From Acinetobacter lwoffii (lineage in GTDB: Bacteria; Pseudomonadota; Gammaproteobacteria; Pseudomonadales; Moraxellaceae): a stretch of DNA of 63,296 nucleotides. The stretch covers positions 1 through 63,296 of the forward strand of contig NZ_JAMXXN010000016.1 in assembly GCF_024129435.1 (NCBI RefSeq). Reading direction: 5' to 3'. Shown one piece after another: positions 8,150-15,428 of this stretch (the first letter of the stretch is position 1; each line of letters starts with the position of its first letter). The notes below the pieces were generated by a model. The model was not told where the DNA came from, did no database searches, and saw only the letters and a program-made list of their open reading frames with translations. Both the position numbers and the translations under genes were made by a program.

Positions 8150-9316
8150 ATGAATGCTCCCTTACCCAAAGCCCCCATCAACTGGATTGCTGTGTTTGCA
8201 TTGGTATTTTTACCGATTTTAGCCCTGATCGCGATTCCGTTGTATGCGTATCACCATGATTTTAGCGCTGCCGCTTGGATCAGTATGTTTGTTTTACTGG
8301 GCGTAAGCAGCCTCGGCATTACAGCAGGATACCATCGCCTGTGGGCACATCGTGCTTATGAAGCCACTTTACCATTGAAAATCATCTTGATGATTATGGG
8401 TACATTTGCTGTACAGAATAGTATTTTATTCTGGGCATCTGGTCACCGTACCCATCACCGTCATGTCGATGATGTTGATCAAGATCCGTACTCGATCAAT
8501 AGAGGTTTCTGGTATGCACATATTGGCTGGATGTTACGTGATTATCCATCAGGTGCAGCCAACTATAAAAATGCGCCAGATCTGTTAAAAGACAAAGTAG
8601 TGATGTTTCAGGACAAATACTACGTTCCTTTAGTGATTGCTGTTCATGCCGCGATTTTATTGCCAATTGGCTGGGCAGTCGGCGATGTCTGGGGCGTATT
8701 GCTGTTGGGTGGATTAATGCGTTTAATCCTGAGCCATCATGTGACCTTCTTCATTAACTCATTGTGCCACATGTGGGGAAATCGTCCTTATACCGACGAA
8801 AATACTGCACGTGACAACTTCGTACTCGCGGTTGCAACTTGGGGTGAGGGTTATCATAACTATCACCACATTTTCCAATACGATTACCGTAACGGCGTGA
8901 AATGGTGGCAATACGATCCAACCAAATGGTTGATCTGGACTTGTTCTAAGCTTGGTTTAGCTAAAAACTTGCGCCGTATTCCTAGCTTTAATATCAAAAA
9001 AGCGGAATTGGCAATGAAGTTTAAATATGCTGAGCAGGATCTTGCGGTGTATGGTCATGATGTTTCTGAAGACATCTCGGCGGTAAAAACCAAGATTGCA
9101 CAGGAATATGATGCATTTACCCAAACTTTAAATGACTGGGCAAAGCTGAAAGAACAGGAAATTCAGGTCAAGAAAGCATCGATGGCTGAAAAAATCCATC
9201 AGATGGATGACAAGCTGAAAGTTGAATTCCAGCTGGTTGAACAGCGTCTTTCCCATCATCGTCAAACCTTGAATCTACTGGTTCGTAATCTGAAAAAATC
9301 TGCAGTTTCTCAATAA
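8150..9316 (+). CDS. Acyl-CoA/acyl-lipid delta-9 desaturase
   Basis: A membrane di-iron desaturase that introduces a cis double bond into saturated acyl chains. Three histidine boxes mark the family: HRLWAH at 62-67, HRTHH at 99-103 and HNYHH at 236-240. Several hydrophobic segments lie between them (about 10-33, 42-58, 77-93, 160-205). The last 90 residues form a charged, probably coiled-coil tail. ATG 8150 has AGGAG 11 bases upstream; a GTG at 8138 would add four residues and cannot be excluded. It stands alone, after a long leader and before a strong terminator. Confidence 0.92.
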   Translation: MNAPLPKAPINWIAVFALVFLPILALIAIPLYAYHHDFSAAAWISMFVLLGVSSLGITAGYHRLWAHRAYEATLPLKIILMIMGTFAVQNSILFWASGHRTHHRHVDDVDQDPYSINRGFWYAHIGWMLRDYPSGAANYKNAPDLLKDKVVMFQDKYYVPLVIAVHAAILLPIGWAVGDVWGVLLLGGLMRLILSHHVTFFINSLCHMWGNRPYTDENTARDNFVLAVATWGEGYHNYHHIFQYDYRNGVKWWQYDPTKWLIWTCSKLGLAKNLRRIPSFNIKKAELAMKFKYAEQDLAVYGHDVSEDISAVKTKIAQEYDAFTQTLNDWAKLKEQEIQVKKASMAEKIHQMDDKLKVEFQLVEQRLSHHRQTLNLLVRNLKKSAVSQ

Positions 9317-9331
9317 AAGCTGTTGAACATT

Positions 9332-9356
9332 AAAGCCCCGATTGGGGCTTTTTTTA
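9332..9356 (+). terminator. Intrinsic terminator after the desaturase gene
   Basis: AAAGCCCC-GATT-GGGGCTTTTTTT forms a GC-rich stem followed by a T run, 16 bases after the desaturase stop. Confidence 0.93.
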
Positions 9357-9448
9357 TGCCCGAAAGATAACGTGAACTCTCGCTTATACAACAGTTTTAT
9401 ACATCTATCTTTGTTATAGTTCATGTATTCCAATCCTGTACCGATGCC

Positions 9449-10894
9449 ATGTATTTTAACTCTCGCTATCAAACACTACCTGCTCGCCTCTATCACCATC
9501 AAATTCCGCTTCCATTAAAAGGTGCAAAAGCCGGACATTTTAATGCAGCATTGGCAGAACAGCTGCAATGGTCGGACGAAGACAAGGCGCAATGGGTCGA
9601 GATTTGTAGCGGTCAGAAAGTCTTTGCTGAGTTTGAACCTTTAGCTATGGCCTATGCAGGTCATCAGTTTGGGCAATGGGCAGGACAATTGGGAGATGGT
9701 CGCGGGTTATTGATTGCACAGATTCTAAATCAGGATCAGCAGACCATTGACCTGCATTTAAAAGGTGCTGGTTCAACGCCTTATTCACGCATGGGCGATG
9801 GTCGTGCCGTACTGCGTTCAGTTATTCGTGAGTATCTGGCGGGCCATGCCTTAAATGCCTTGGGTGTGGCATCCAGTAATGCAGTCGGTTTTACTTCATC
9901 AATGCAAGGTATTCAGCGTGAGAAGCTAGAGCCGGGCGCGATGATGCTGCGTACTTCTGACTGTCATATCCGTTTCGGGCATTTTGAATGGATCAATCAG
10001 TATCAGCCAGATCTGCTGGCTGAATTTACCCAGAAATGTATCGAATGGCATTATCCGGAATGTCTGCAAGCCGAACAGCCGATTCTGAGCTTTGCCACCA
10101 AAGTTATTCAGCGCACTGCGGTGATGATTGCCAAATGGCAACTGGTCGGTTTTGCACATGGCGTGATGAATACCGACAACCTGAATATTATCGGTTCAAC
10201 TTTGGACTTTGGTCCTTATGGCTTTATGGAGCGCTTCCGTCCGAATTGGATCAATAACCACTCGGATTATCAAGGTCGTTATACCTATCAGCAGCAGCCG
10301 AGTATTGGGCATTGGAATTTATGGCAATGGTTAAATAATCTGGTGCCGCTCTGCCCTACCGATTATGACAAAGAACAATGGAAACAGGATTTAGCTGCAT
10401 GTCTGGAGCACTATGAGCCAACCTTCTTGGAACATTATAAACATGGTTTAAACCAGAAAATGGGCTTGCCAAGTTTCCATAAAGACAGTTTTGACTGCGC
10501 AATGGCCTTTCTGCGAATTTTGCAAAGTGAACAACTGGACTACACCCAGAGTTTTATCCGTCTGCAAAATAAAGACTATGAAGCCATTAAAGATGATTGT
10601 CTGGACCGACGCCAGTTTGAAGCATTCCTGGCGCAATATGGATCTATCCGTGAACACCAGGATATAGAAGAATTGGATGCCGCCATGCAACTGGCCAATC
10701 CGCATTATATTCTGCGGAATCATATGGCACAGAAAGCCATTGAACTAGCAGAGCGGGATGATTTTTCTGAAGTAGACCGCCTGTTTAAATTATTGAGTCA
10801 GCCTTATCAGAAACAGCCAGATCTGGAACAGCCTGAAGATTTAGCACCATTGCCAAGTGACGTGCCAGAAGTAATGGTCAGCTGTTCTTCTTAA
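9449..10894 (+). CDS. selO: Protein adenylyltransferase SelO (YdiU/UPF0061 family)
   Basis: SelO is a pseudokinase-fold enzyme that transfers AMP from ATP to protein Ser/Thr/Tyr residues and is linked to redox stress. The 481-residue protein shows PLAMAYAGHQFGQWAGQLGDG near residue 75, GAGSTPYSRMGDGRAVLRS near 108, and the metal-binding DFG at D253-G255 after HGVMNTDN. It ends in SCSS, matching the conserved C-terminal Cys-x-Ser tail of bacterial SelO (the selenocysteine position in eukaryotes). Length is normal. The promoter must lie in the 130-base gap after the desaturase terminator. Confidence 0.95.
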   Translation: MYFNSRYQTLPARLYHHQIPLPLKGAKAGHFNAALAEQLQWSDEDKAQWVEICSGQKVFAEFEPLAMAYAGHQFGQWAGQLGDGRGLLIAQILNQDQQTIDLHLKGAGSTPYSRMGDGRAVLRSVIREYLAGHALNALGVASSNAVGFTSSMQGIQREKLEPGAMMLRTSDCHIRFGHFEWINQYQPDLLAEFTQKCIEWHYPECLQAEQPILSFATKVIQRTAVMIAKWQLVGFAHGVMNTDNLNIIGSTLDFGPYGFMERFRPNWINNHSDYQGRYTYQQQPSIGHWNLWQWLNNLVPLCPTDYDKEQWKQDLAACLEHYEPTFLEHYKHGLNQKMGLPSFHKDSFDCAMAFLRILQSEQLDYTQSFIRLQNKDYEAIKDDCLDRRQFEAFLAQYGSIREHQDIEELDAAMQLANPHYILRNHMAQKAIELAERDDFSEVDRLFKLLSQPYQKQPDLEQPEDLAPLPSDVPEVMVSCSS

Positions 10895-10913
10895 TTTATT
10901 CACATCCAAAATA

Positions 10914-10949
10914 AAAACTGTGGATAATTTAAACATTATTCACAGTTTT
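10914..10949 (+). terminator. Probable terminator after selO
   Basis: AAAACTGTG (10914-10922) pairs with CACAGTTTT (10941-10949), with further pairing of ATAAT/ATTAT inside. Only four T residues end the stem, so termination may be partial. Confidence 0.55.
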
Positions 10950-10970
10950 ATGATGATTTATCCATAGCTT

Positions 10971-11342
10971 ATGACCTTACATACTCTTGCTGCCCAAGCT
11001 GCTTTAAAACTGCCTGAGGTCACTGTCACTCAGCCTTTTGGTGAGGGTTGTGATGTATTTAAAGTTATGGATAAAGTCTTTATGCTGACTTTTCATTTGC
11101 AAGGCAAAGCTGTCATTAATTTAAAAGTTGAGCCTGATCACGGTGCAATGCTGCGGGATATTTATCCCTATATTCGTGCTGGTTGGCATATGAATAAACA
11201 GCACTGGGTTTCAGTTTATGAGGATGAAAATCTGGACGAAGCTTTGATTGAAGATTTAGTGCTGAATTCTTATGAGTTAGTACTATTAAAGTTAAAAAAA
11301 GTCGATCGGCAGCGAATTGAGCTACTTAAAACAGTACGATAG
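10971..11342 (+). CDS. MmcQ/YjbR family protein
   Basis: A 123-residue single-domain protein of the MmcQ/YjbR family, which has a CyaY-like double-wing DNA-binding fold and no settled cellular role. Seen features are the N-terminal LKLPEVTVTQPFGEGCDVFKV, the central AVINLKVEPDHGAMLRD and GWHMNKQHWVSV, and the C-terminal LVLNSYELVLLKL, all typical of the family. It follows selO by 76 bases, with a weak terminator in between, and converges on a GNAT acetyltransferase gene. Function is not inferred beyond the family. Confidence 0.85.
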   Translation: MTLHTLAAQAALKLPEVTVTQPFGEGCDVFKVMDKVFMLTFHLQGKAVINLKVEPDHGAMLRDIYPYIRAGWHMNKQHWVSVYEDENLDEALIEDLVLNSYELVLLKLKKVDRQRIELLKTVR

Positions 11343-11419
11343 GTTTTTACCTTGTTTATAGGAATGATGTATATAAAAATTTTAAGATCCATTATCAGAA
11401 TTATTCAATATATCGTCAG

Positions 11420-11926
11420 TTATTTAGTTGCATTAAATGCTTCATCATAAAATACCTGGGCTTTCGGAAAAGCCCCATCAAAACTGATCGCTTGAAAATA
11501 TTCAGCTAGTACATTTTCCAAAATTAAATCGGCAATGGGTTGAAAACCAAAACGAGCATAATACTTAGGATCGCCTAATAGCACACAGCCTTTTGCATTC
11601 AATGCTTTCAGTCTGTCCAATGCTGCATGTATAAGCCTTGAACCAATGCCTAAACCTTGATAATGAGGCAAAACTGAAATAGGGCCTAATCCAAACCACC
11701 CTGCTGCACCCGAAGACATTGATACGGGAGACACGGCAATATGCCCAACAACAATATTATTTTCAAGAGCGACTAACGATAATGTCAATTGATGATTTTC
11801 CCTTAATACATTGATAATAAAATGTTCAGTATGACTTGAATATTCAATGTTTTTAAAAGCGGCTTTTGTTAATTCTTCAATTGCCTGAATGTCATTTATT
11901 TGCTCGTCTCGAATCATGATATTCAT
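11420..11926 (-). CDS. GNAT-family N-acetyltransferase (YhbS-like)
   Basis: A 168-residue acetyl-CoA-dependent acetyltransferase. The acetyl-CoA binding loop is LPHYQGLGIGSRL, preceded by the GLGPISV strand, and the C-terminal half has GDPKYYARFGFQP, typical of YhbS-like enzymes. The reading frame is open 20 codons further upstream, but that part overlaps the terminator at 11964-11996. The ATG at 11926 has AAGAGGG about 9 bases upstream and begins MNIMIRDEQ, so I start there. The substrate is unknown. It is convergent with the YjbR gene. Confidence 0.85.
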   Translation of the reverse strand: MNIMIRDEQINDIQAIEELTKAAFKNIEYSSHTEHFIINVLRENHQLTLSLVALENNIVVGHIAVSPVSMSSGAAGWFGLGPISVLPHYQGLGIGSRLIHAALDRLKALNAKGCVLLGDPKYYARFGFQPIADLILENVLAEYFQAISFDGAFPKAQVFYDEAFNATK

Positions 11927-11963
11927 TATTTTTAGCCCTCTTATATTTATCATTTTCAGATAT

Positions 11964-11996
11964 AAAAAAAGCGAATAAGTTCTCACCTATTCGCTT
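11964..11996 (-). terminator. Intrinsic terminator after baeR
   Basis: AAGCGAATA (11969-11977) pairs with TATTCGCTT (11988-11996). A run of seven A on the plus strand gives the U tract on the minus strand, ending the baeS-baeR transcript. Confidence 0.85.
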
Positions 11997-12018
11997 CTCT
12001 TAAACATTAAAAACTTAA

Positions 12019-12705
12019 TCAGTCTTCAGGATATTCAAAACGGTAACCGACCCCATACACCGCCTGAATCCACTCATGACGGTTACCGGTTTCAGCCGCA
12101 TCTGAAATCTTGCGGCGTAAATTCTTGATATGACTGTCAATCACACGGTCAGCCACATCAAAACTATCCGGATTAATATGATCCAGCAATTGCGCACGTG
12201 AATATACCTGTCCGACATGTTCCAGGAATAACTCCAGCAAACGGAATTCAGTTGGCGTTAAATTCAAGGCTTTTTGCTGGTACCAGATGCGCTGTTGTGA
12301 TTTGTCCATGCGGAATAAATCATTGCTTTCCGGTTCTGATTTACGATCCAGACGACGTAACACAGCCTGTACACGCGCGACCAGTTCCTTCGGGCTAAAC
12401 GGTTTACAGAGATAATCATCTGCACCCATATTCAGACCCAATACCCGGTCAATTTCTTCAGTACGCGCGGTCACCATGATAATCGGTAAATCCGACTGTT
12501 CACGTACTTTACGGCAAATGGTCAGGCCGTCCATACGCGGCACCATCAAGTCCAGAATCATCAGACTCGGTTTACGCTGGGTAAAACTGTTATATGCTTC
12601 CTGCCCATCATGAAACATACTGACCTCAAAACCAGCAGCTTCCAGATAGTCTCGCACCAACTGTGCAAGTTCGATTTCATCTTCAACCAGCATGACATGT
12701 TTCAT
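12019..12705 (-). CDS. baeR: OmpR-family response regulator BaeR
   Basis: A 228-residue DNA-binding response regulator. The receiver domain has the acidic pair in LVEDE, the phospho-acceptor Asp (D52 counting from the ATG at 12705) in LMILDLMVP, and the conserved Lys in CKPFSP. The C-terminal winged helix ends with VYGVGYRFEYPED. The sequence closely matches my memory of Acinetobacter BaeR, which controls envelope stress and AdeABC/AdeIJK efflux expression. I start at ATG 12705, with AAGGAA upstream; an in-frame TTG lies just before it. It is 13 bases downstream of its kinase gene baeS. Confidence 0.9.
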   Translation of the reverse strand: MKHVMLVEDEIELAQLVRDYLEAAGFEVSMFHDGQEAYNSFTQRKPSLMILDLMVPRMDGLTICRKVREQSDLPIIMVTARTEEIDRVLGLNMGADDYLCKPFSPKELVARVQAVLRRLDRKSEPESNDLFRMDKSQQRIWYQQKALNLTPTEFRLLELFLEHVGQVYSRAQLLDHINPDSFDVADRVIDSHIKNLRRKISDAAETGNRHEWIQAVYGVGYRFEYPED

Positions 12706-12718
12706 CAATATATTTCCT

Positions 12719-14371
12719 TTATGGTTTCACTTGTTTAGGAAAGCTCAGCTTGCATCGTAAACCACCCAGTGGTGAATGTGCAAAGCTTAAGCTGCCGCCC
12801 AGCGCCTGCGTAATTTTACATGATAATGCCAAACCCAGTCCGGTTCCGCCAGTCGCCCGGGTACGCGAATCATCGACACGGTAGAAACGTTCACCAATAC
12901 GCGCCAGTTGTTCATCAGTCAGACCAAACGGACTATCATCGACATATAAGGTCCATTCTTTATCATCTTGCGTGGTGTGAATATGCACCTGCCCACCCGC
13001 TTCAGTATAGCGAATACTGTTACTGAGCAAGTTCGCCACAATCTGTTTAAAACGATCCAGATCCAGATTTAACTCAGTCCCTTCGCCATCTGCAGTAACC
13101 GTCAATTCAGCTTGCTCAAATTTCGGCTGGAAGTTGATGAGTTCCTGCTGCACCACCTCCCACGGATTTACCGAGGAGAAATAAAATTGCAATTGCTGGG
13201 CATCGACCTGTGCCAGCGCGGCCAGATCTTGGGTCAGTTTTTTCAGGCTGTTTACCTGCGCCAGCATGGACGCAAAATGTTCAGGCGTTGGTTTACGAAT
13301 CCCGTCCTGCATCGCTTCAATCTGTGCCTGTAAGACTGCTAGTGGCGTTTTCAACTCATGCGAAGTATCTGCCACCCACTGACGGCGCGAGGTTTCATGC
13401 TGATCCAGAATCACCGCCAATGCATTTAATTCATTGGATAAATCACCTAGTTCATCATTCCGGTTTACTTTAACCTGATACTGATAATTCCCCTGAGTCA
13501 AGGCACGTGTACCATTGAGCAGACGTTGAATCGGCTTTTTGAAATAAGTTGCCAATAACAGGGAAGCAATCAGACTCGCCAAAATACTGAGTGCATAGAC
13601 CAGAAATAAATAACGCTTCTGGTTACTAAAGAAATTGATACTTAAGGCATCATCCTGATCCAGAACCGGTTTTAAGCCCAAATAGCCGACAATCTGATTA
13701 TTCACCATAATCGGGCGATAAGAAATCTGTTCATCTGAAGCCTCACCCACTACGAAACGACGCTTGGCATCATACAGAGAGAGACGTGAACTGAGGCCAA
13801 GACGGTCCGGCATCTGGATAAACTGCTTCTTGCCAGTCGATTGCTGTGCTGGCTGCTCACCATTTTTGCGATCAGTTCTAAACAGATTCTGATTAGAACT
13901 AAGCGGGAATTTCAAGCCTTCAAAAGGCTGAAACTGGGAAGGCAAATTAGATGCTAATAAACGTAATTCTTCTTCATTGACCTGACGTTGTGGCAACTCT
14001 GGATCCACCATACTCGGTGCCACTTGAGCCAGGGTCTGTTCCTGAAAATAACGCTGTTGCAAGGCAATATCATACTGACGGCGTAACCACCAGCGTGATA
14101 ATCGGTCATAATCATCTGGTGCGGCTTCACCTTCCATCTGGAGAATCTGTGCCTGAATCGCATTGCCCCAGTCCTGATAAACTGCATAGACATCCGCCAG
14201 ATTTTCAATCACATAATCCAGCTTCTGCATTTCGACATCGGCGACATAGCGGGCGAAATTACGCTGCATATTCAGATGCAATACACCCAGACTTACCGTG
14301 GTAATGACCAGCGTGGTCAACAGCACGGTCAAAAATAGACGTAATGCAATGGGAATGCGGCGAATGTTCAA
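12719..14371 (-). CDS. baeS: Envelope-stress sensor histidine kinase BaeS
   Basis: A 550-residue inner-membrane kinase. The first membrane helix is at about 8-28, a long periplasmic domain follows, the second helix is at about 253-276 (YLFLVYALSILAS region), then HAMP, HisKA with the phospho-acceptor His in DTSHELKTPLAVL, and HATPase with N box NLLSNSIRYT and GTGLGLALS. It pairs with BaeR in the same transcript. The best start is TTG at 14371 (MNIRRIPIALRLF), because no ATG precedes the first membrane helix; the ribosome-binding site is weak (GAG about 10 bases upstream), so expression may be limited at translation. Confidence 0.9.
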   Translation of the reverse strand: MNIRRIPIALRLFLTVLLTTLVITTVSLGVLHLNMQRNFARYVADVEMQKLDYVIENLADVYAVYQDWGNAIQAQILQMEGEAAPDDYDRLSRWWLRRQYDIALQQRYFQEQTLAQVAPSMVDPELPQRQVNEEELRLLASNLPSQFQPFEGLKFPLSSNQNLFRTDRKNGEQPAQQSTGKKQFIQMPDRLGLSSRLSLYDAKRRFVVGEASDEQISYRPIMVNNQIVGYLGLKPVLDQDDALSINFFSNQKRYLFLVYALSILASLIASLLLATYFKKPIQRLLNGTRALTQGNYQYQVKVNRNDELGDLSNELNALAVILDQHETSRRQWVADTSHELKTPLAVLQAQIEAMQDGIRKPTPEHFASMLAQVNSLKKLTQDLAALAQVDAQQLQFYFSSVNPWEVVQQELINFQPKFEQAELTVTADGEGTELNLDLDRFKQIVANLLSNSIRYTEAGGQVHIHTTQDDKEWTLYVDDSPFGLTDEQLARIGERFYRVDDSRTRATGGTGLGLALSCKITQALGGSLSFAHSPLGGLRCKLSFPKQVKP

Positions 14372-14432
14372 AATAGAAATCTCAATTTTTCTTCTATATT
14401 CATTATTGTAGCGAACACCGCAGCAAAAAACT

Positions 14433-14449
14433 CTTCATTGTTTCTTCAT
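14433..14449 (+). promoter_or_regulatory. Candidate 11-base-period direct repeat (possible BaeR site)
   Basis: CTTCAT occurs at 14433-14438 and 14444-14449, an 11-base spacing typical of tandem binding by OmpR-family regulators. It lies in the divergent gap between baeS and the lipoprotein gene. Assignment to BaeR is inference from position; the genus consensus site is not known to me. Confidence 0.3.
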
Positions 14450-14506
14450 CTTTATTGTTTAATCTTTATCTGACATAGAATCAGCTTCTTGACGGGGATA
14501 AATACA

Positions 14507-15127
14507 ATGCAAACCATGACAAAAATAGCTTTAATCAGTGCAAGTGTTTTATCAATGGGTGCGTTGACTGCCTGTCAATCCACCAGTAATGTCCCAAACA
14601 ATGATCACCCCCATATGATGAAACATAATGATCACCCCCATATGATGAAACATCATGAAGGCAAAAAACAGCATCTAACTCCCGAACAGCGTGAACAGTT
14701 TAAGGCAAAGCGTGCAGAACGCATGCAGTTTGCCAAACAGCTTCAACAGGCCTGCGACAATAAAGCTGTGGGCTCGGCTGTTCAAATCAAGACTGGCGAT
14801 AAAACCATAGACGGCACCTGCAAGATGGTCTTTAAAGCAGATCATAAAGAGATGAAAAGCCATCGCGACATGAAAGCTGAGCATCGTCCAATGCGTGCCG
14901 ATATGCGTAGAGGCATGATGCACGGTGAAGTCTTGACGGATGCCAAACGTGCAGAATTGACTAAACAGTTTGATCAGCGCCTCGCTCAACACCAGGCACA
15001 TCAACAAGCCATGCTACAAGCCTGTCAAAGCAAAAAAGACGGGGCAGCTGCACAGATCAAGATGGGCGAACAAACTATCAATGGCAAATGTCATGTCCGT
15101 TTCCAGCCCACAGCCTCTACCTATTAA
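14507..15127 (+). CDS. His/Met-rich duplicated lipoprotein next to baeSR
   Basis: A 206-residue predicted lipoprotein of unknown function. The signal peptide ends at lipobox LTAC with Cys23. A His/Met segment follows, with a perfect nine-residue tandem repeat (NDHPHMMKH at 32-40 and 41-49). Two related domains make up the rest: 57-110, starting LTPEQRE, and 143-200, starting LTDAKRA. Each ends with a cysteine pair exactly 22 residues apart (C83/C105 and C173/C195) around AQIKxGxxTIxGxC. The LTPEQ start recalls the LTxxQ motif of Spy/CpxP chaperones, and E. coli spy is a BaeR target; this gene is divergent from baeSR. Metal binding is suggested by composition only. Start at ATG 14507 after GGGGATAA; ATG 14516 is possible. 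Confidence 0.75.
   Translation: MQTMTKIALISASVLSMGALTACQSTSNVPNNDHPHMMKHNDHPHMMKHHEGKKQHLTPEQREQFKAKRAERMQFAKQLQQACDNKAVGSAVQIKTGDKTIDGTCKMVFKADHKEMKSHRDMKAEHRPMRADMRRGMMHGEVLTDAKRAELTKQFDQRLAQHQAHQQAMLQACQSKKDGAAAQIKMGEQTINGKCHVRFQPTASTY
14600..14653 (+). repeat. Perfect 27-base tandem duplication
   Basis: Two identical, adjacent 27-base units (14600-14626 and 14627-14653) inside the lipoprotein gene, each encoding NDHPHMMKH. The perfect identity suggests a recent or contractible duplication that keeps frame. Confidence 0.95.
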
Positions 15128-15153
15128 TGCATAGGAATCAAGGCTTCACGACT

Positions 15154-15175
15154 AGCACCTTCGGGTGCTTTTTTA
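15154..15175 (+). terminator. Intrinsic terminator after the lipoprotein gene
   Basis: AGCACC-TTCG-GGTGCT with a stable UUCG tetraloop, then TTTTTT. Confidence 0.92.
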
Positions 15176-15399
15176 TTGCGTGCTCTTTCATGCATACAGT
15201 TGACTATTCGTTTCCTGCAGAATATGGCTAAAGTCTTTATACTCAAGACCTTTAATGCGTCATGCAGATTAATCTTTGACTTTACAGTCACCAAGAAAAC
15301 ACCCCGAAAAGCTTGTACCGCAGGGGAAGTTGTTGCACGATTAGATCATTCCAAACCGTGTCAGTGAAGACAGGTTTTAGTTCATCTAAGATTATAACG

Positions 15400-15412
15400 C
15401 TGGTTCAACCAG
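15400..15412 (+). promoter_or_regulatory. FadR-like palindrome before the acyl-CoA dehydrogenase gene
   Basis: CTGGTTCAACCAG is a perfect 6-1-6 palindrome ending 16 bases before the start codon. It fits the TGG-N5-CCA core of GntR-type FadR operators (CTGGTC-N-GACCAG in E. coli), with C to T and G to A changes that keep symmetry. The rest of the 300-base gap (15128-15428) holds the terminator at 15154 and no convincing gene. Which regulator binds is inference. Confidence 0.5.
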
Positions 15413-15428
15413 TATTGAGGAAACCGAT

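Noticed and set aside
11927..11986. N-terminal extension of the GNAT acetyltransferase
   Set aside because: The extra 20 codons run into the baeR terminator hairpin; ATG 11926 has a clear ribosome-binding site.
14600..14653. Possible CRISPR-like repeat
   Set aside because: Two adjacent units with no spacers, in frame within a lipoprotein gene; a tandem duplication.
15176..15367. Short plus-strand frame before the first acyl-CoA dehydrogenase gene
   Set aside because: Lies right after a terminator, has no ribosome-binding site, and the protein has no signal, helix or motif pattern of a real gene.
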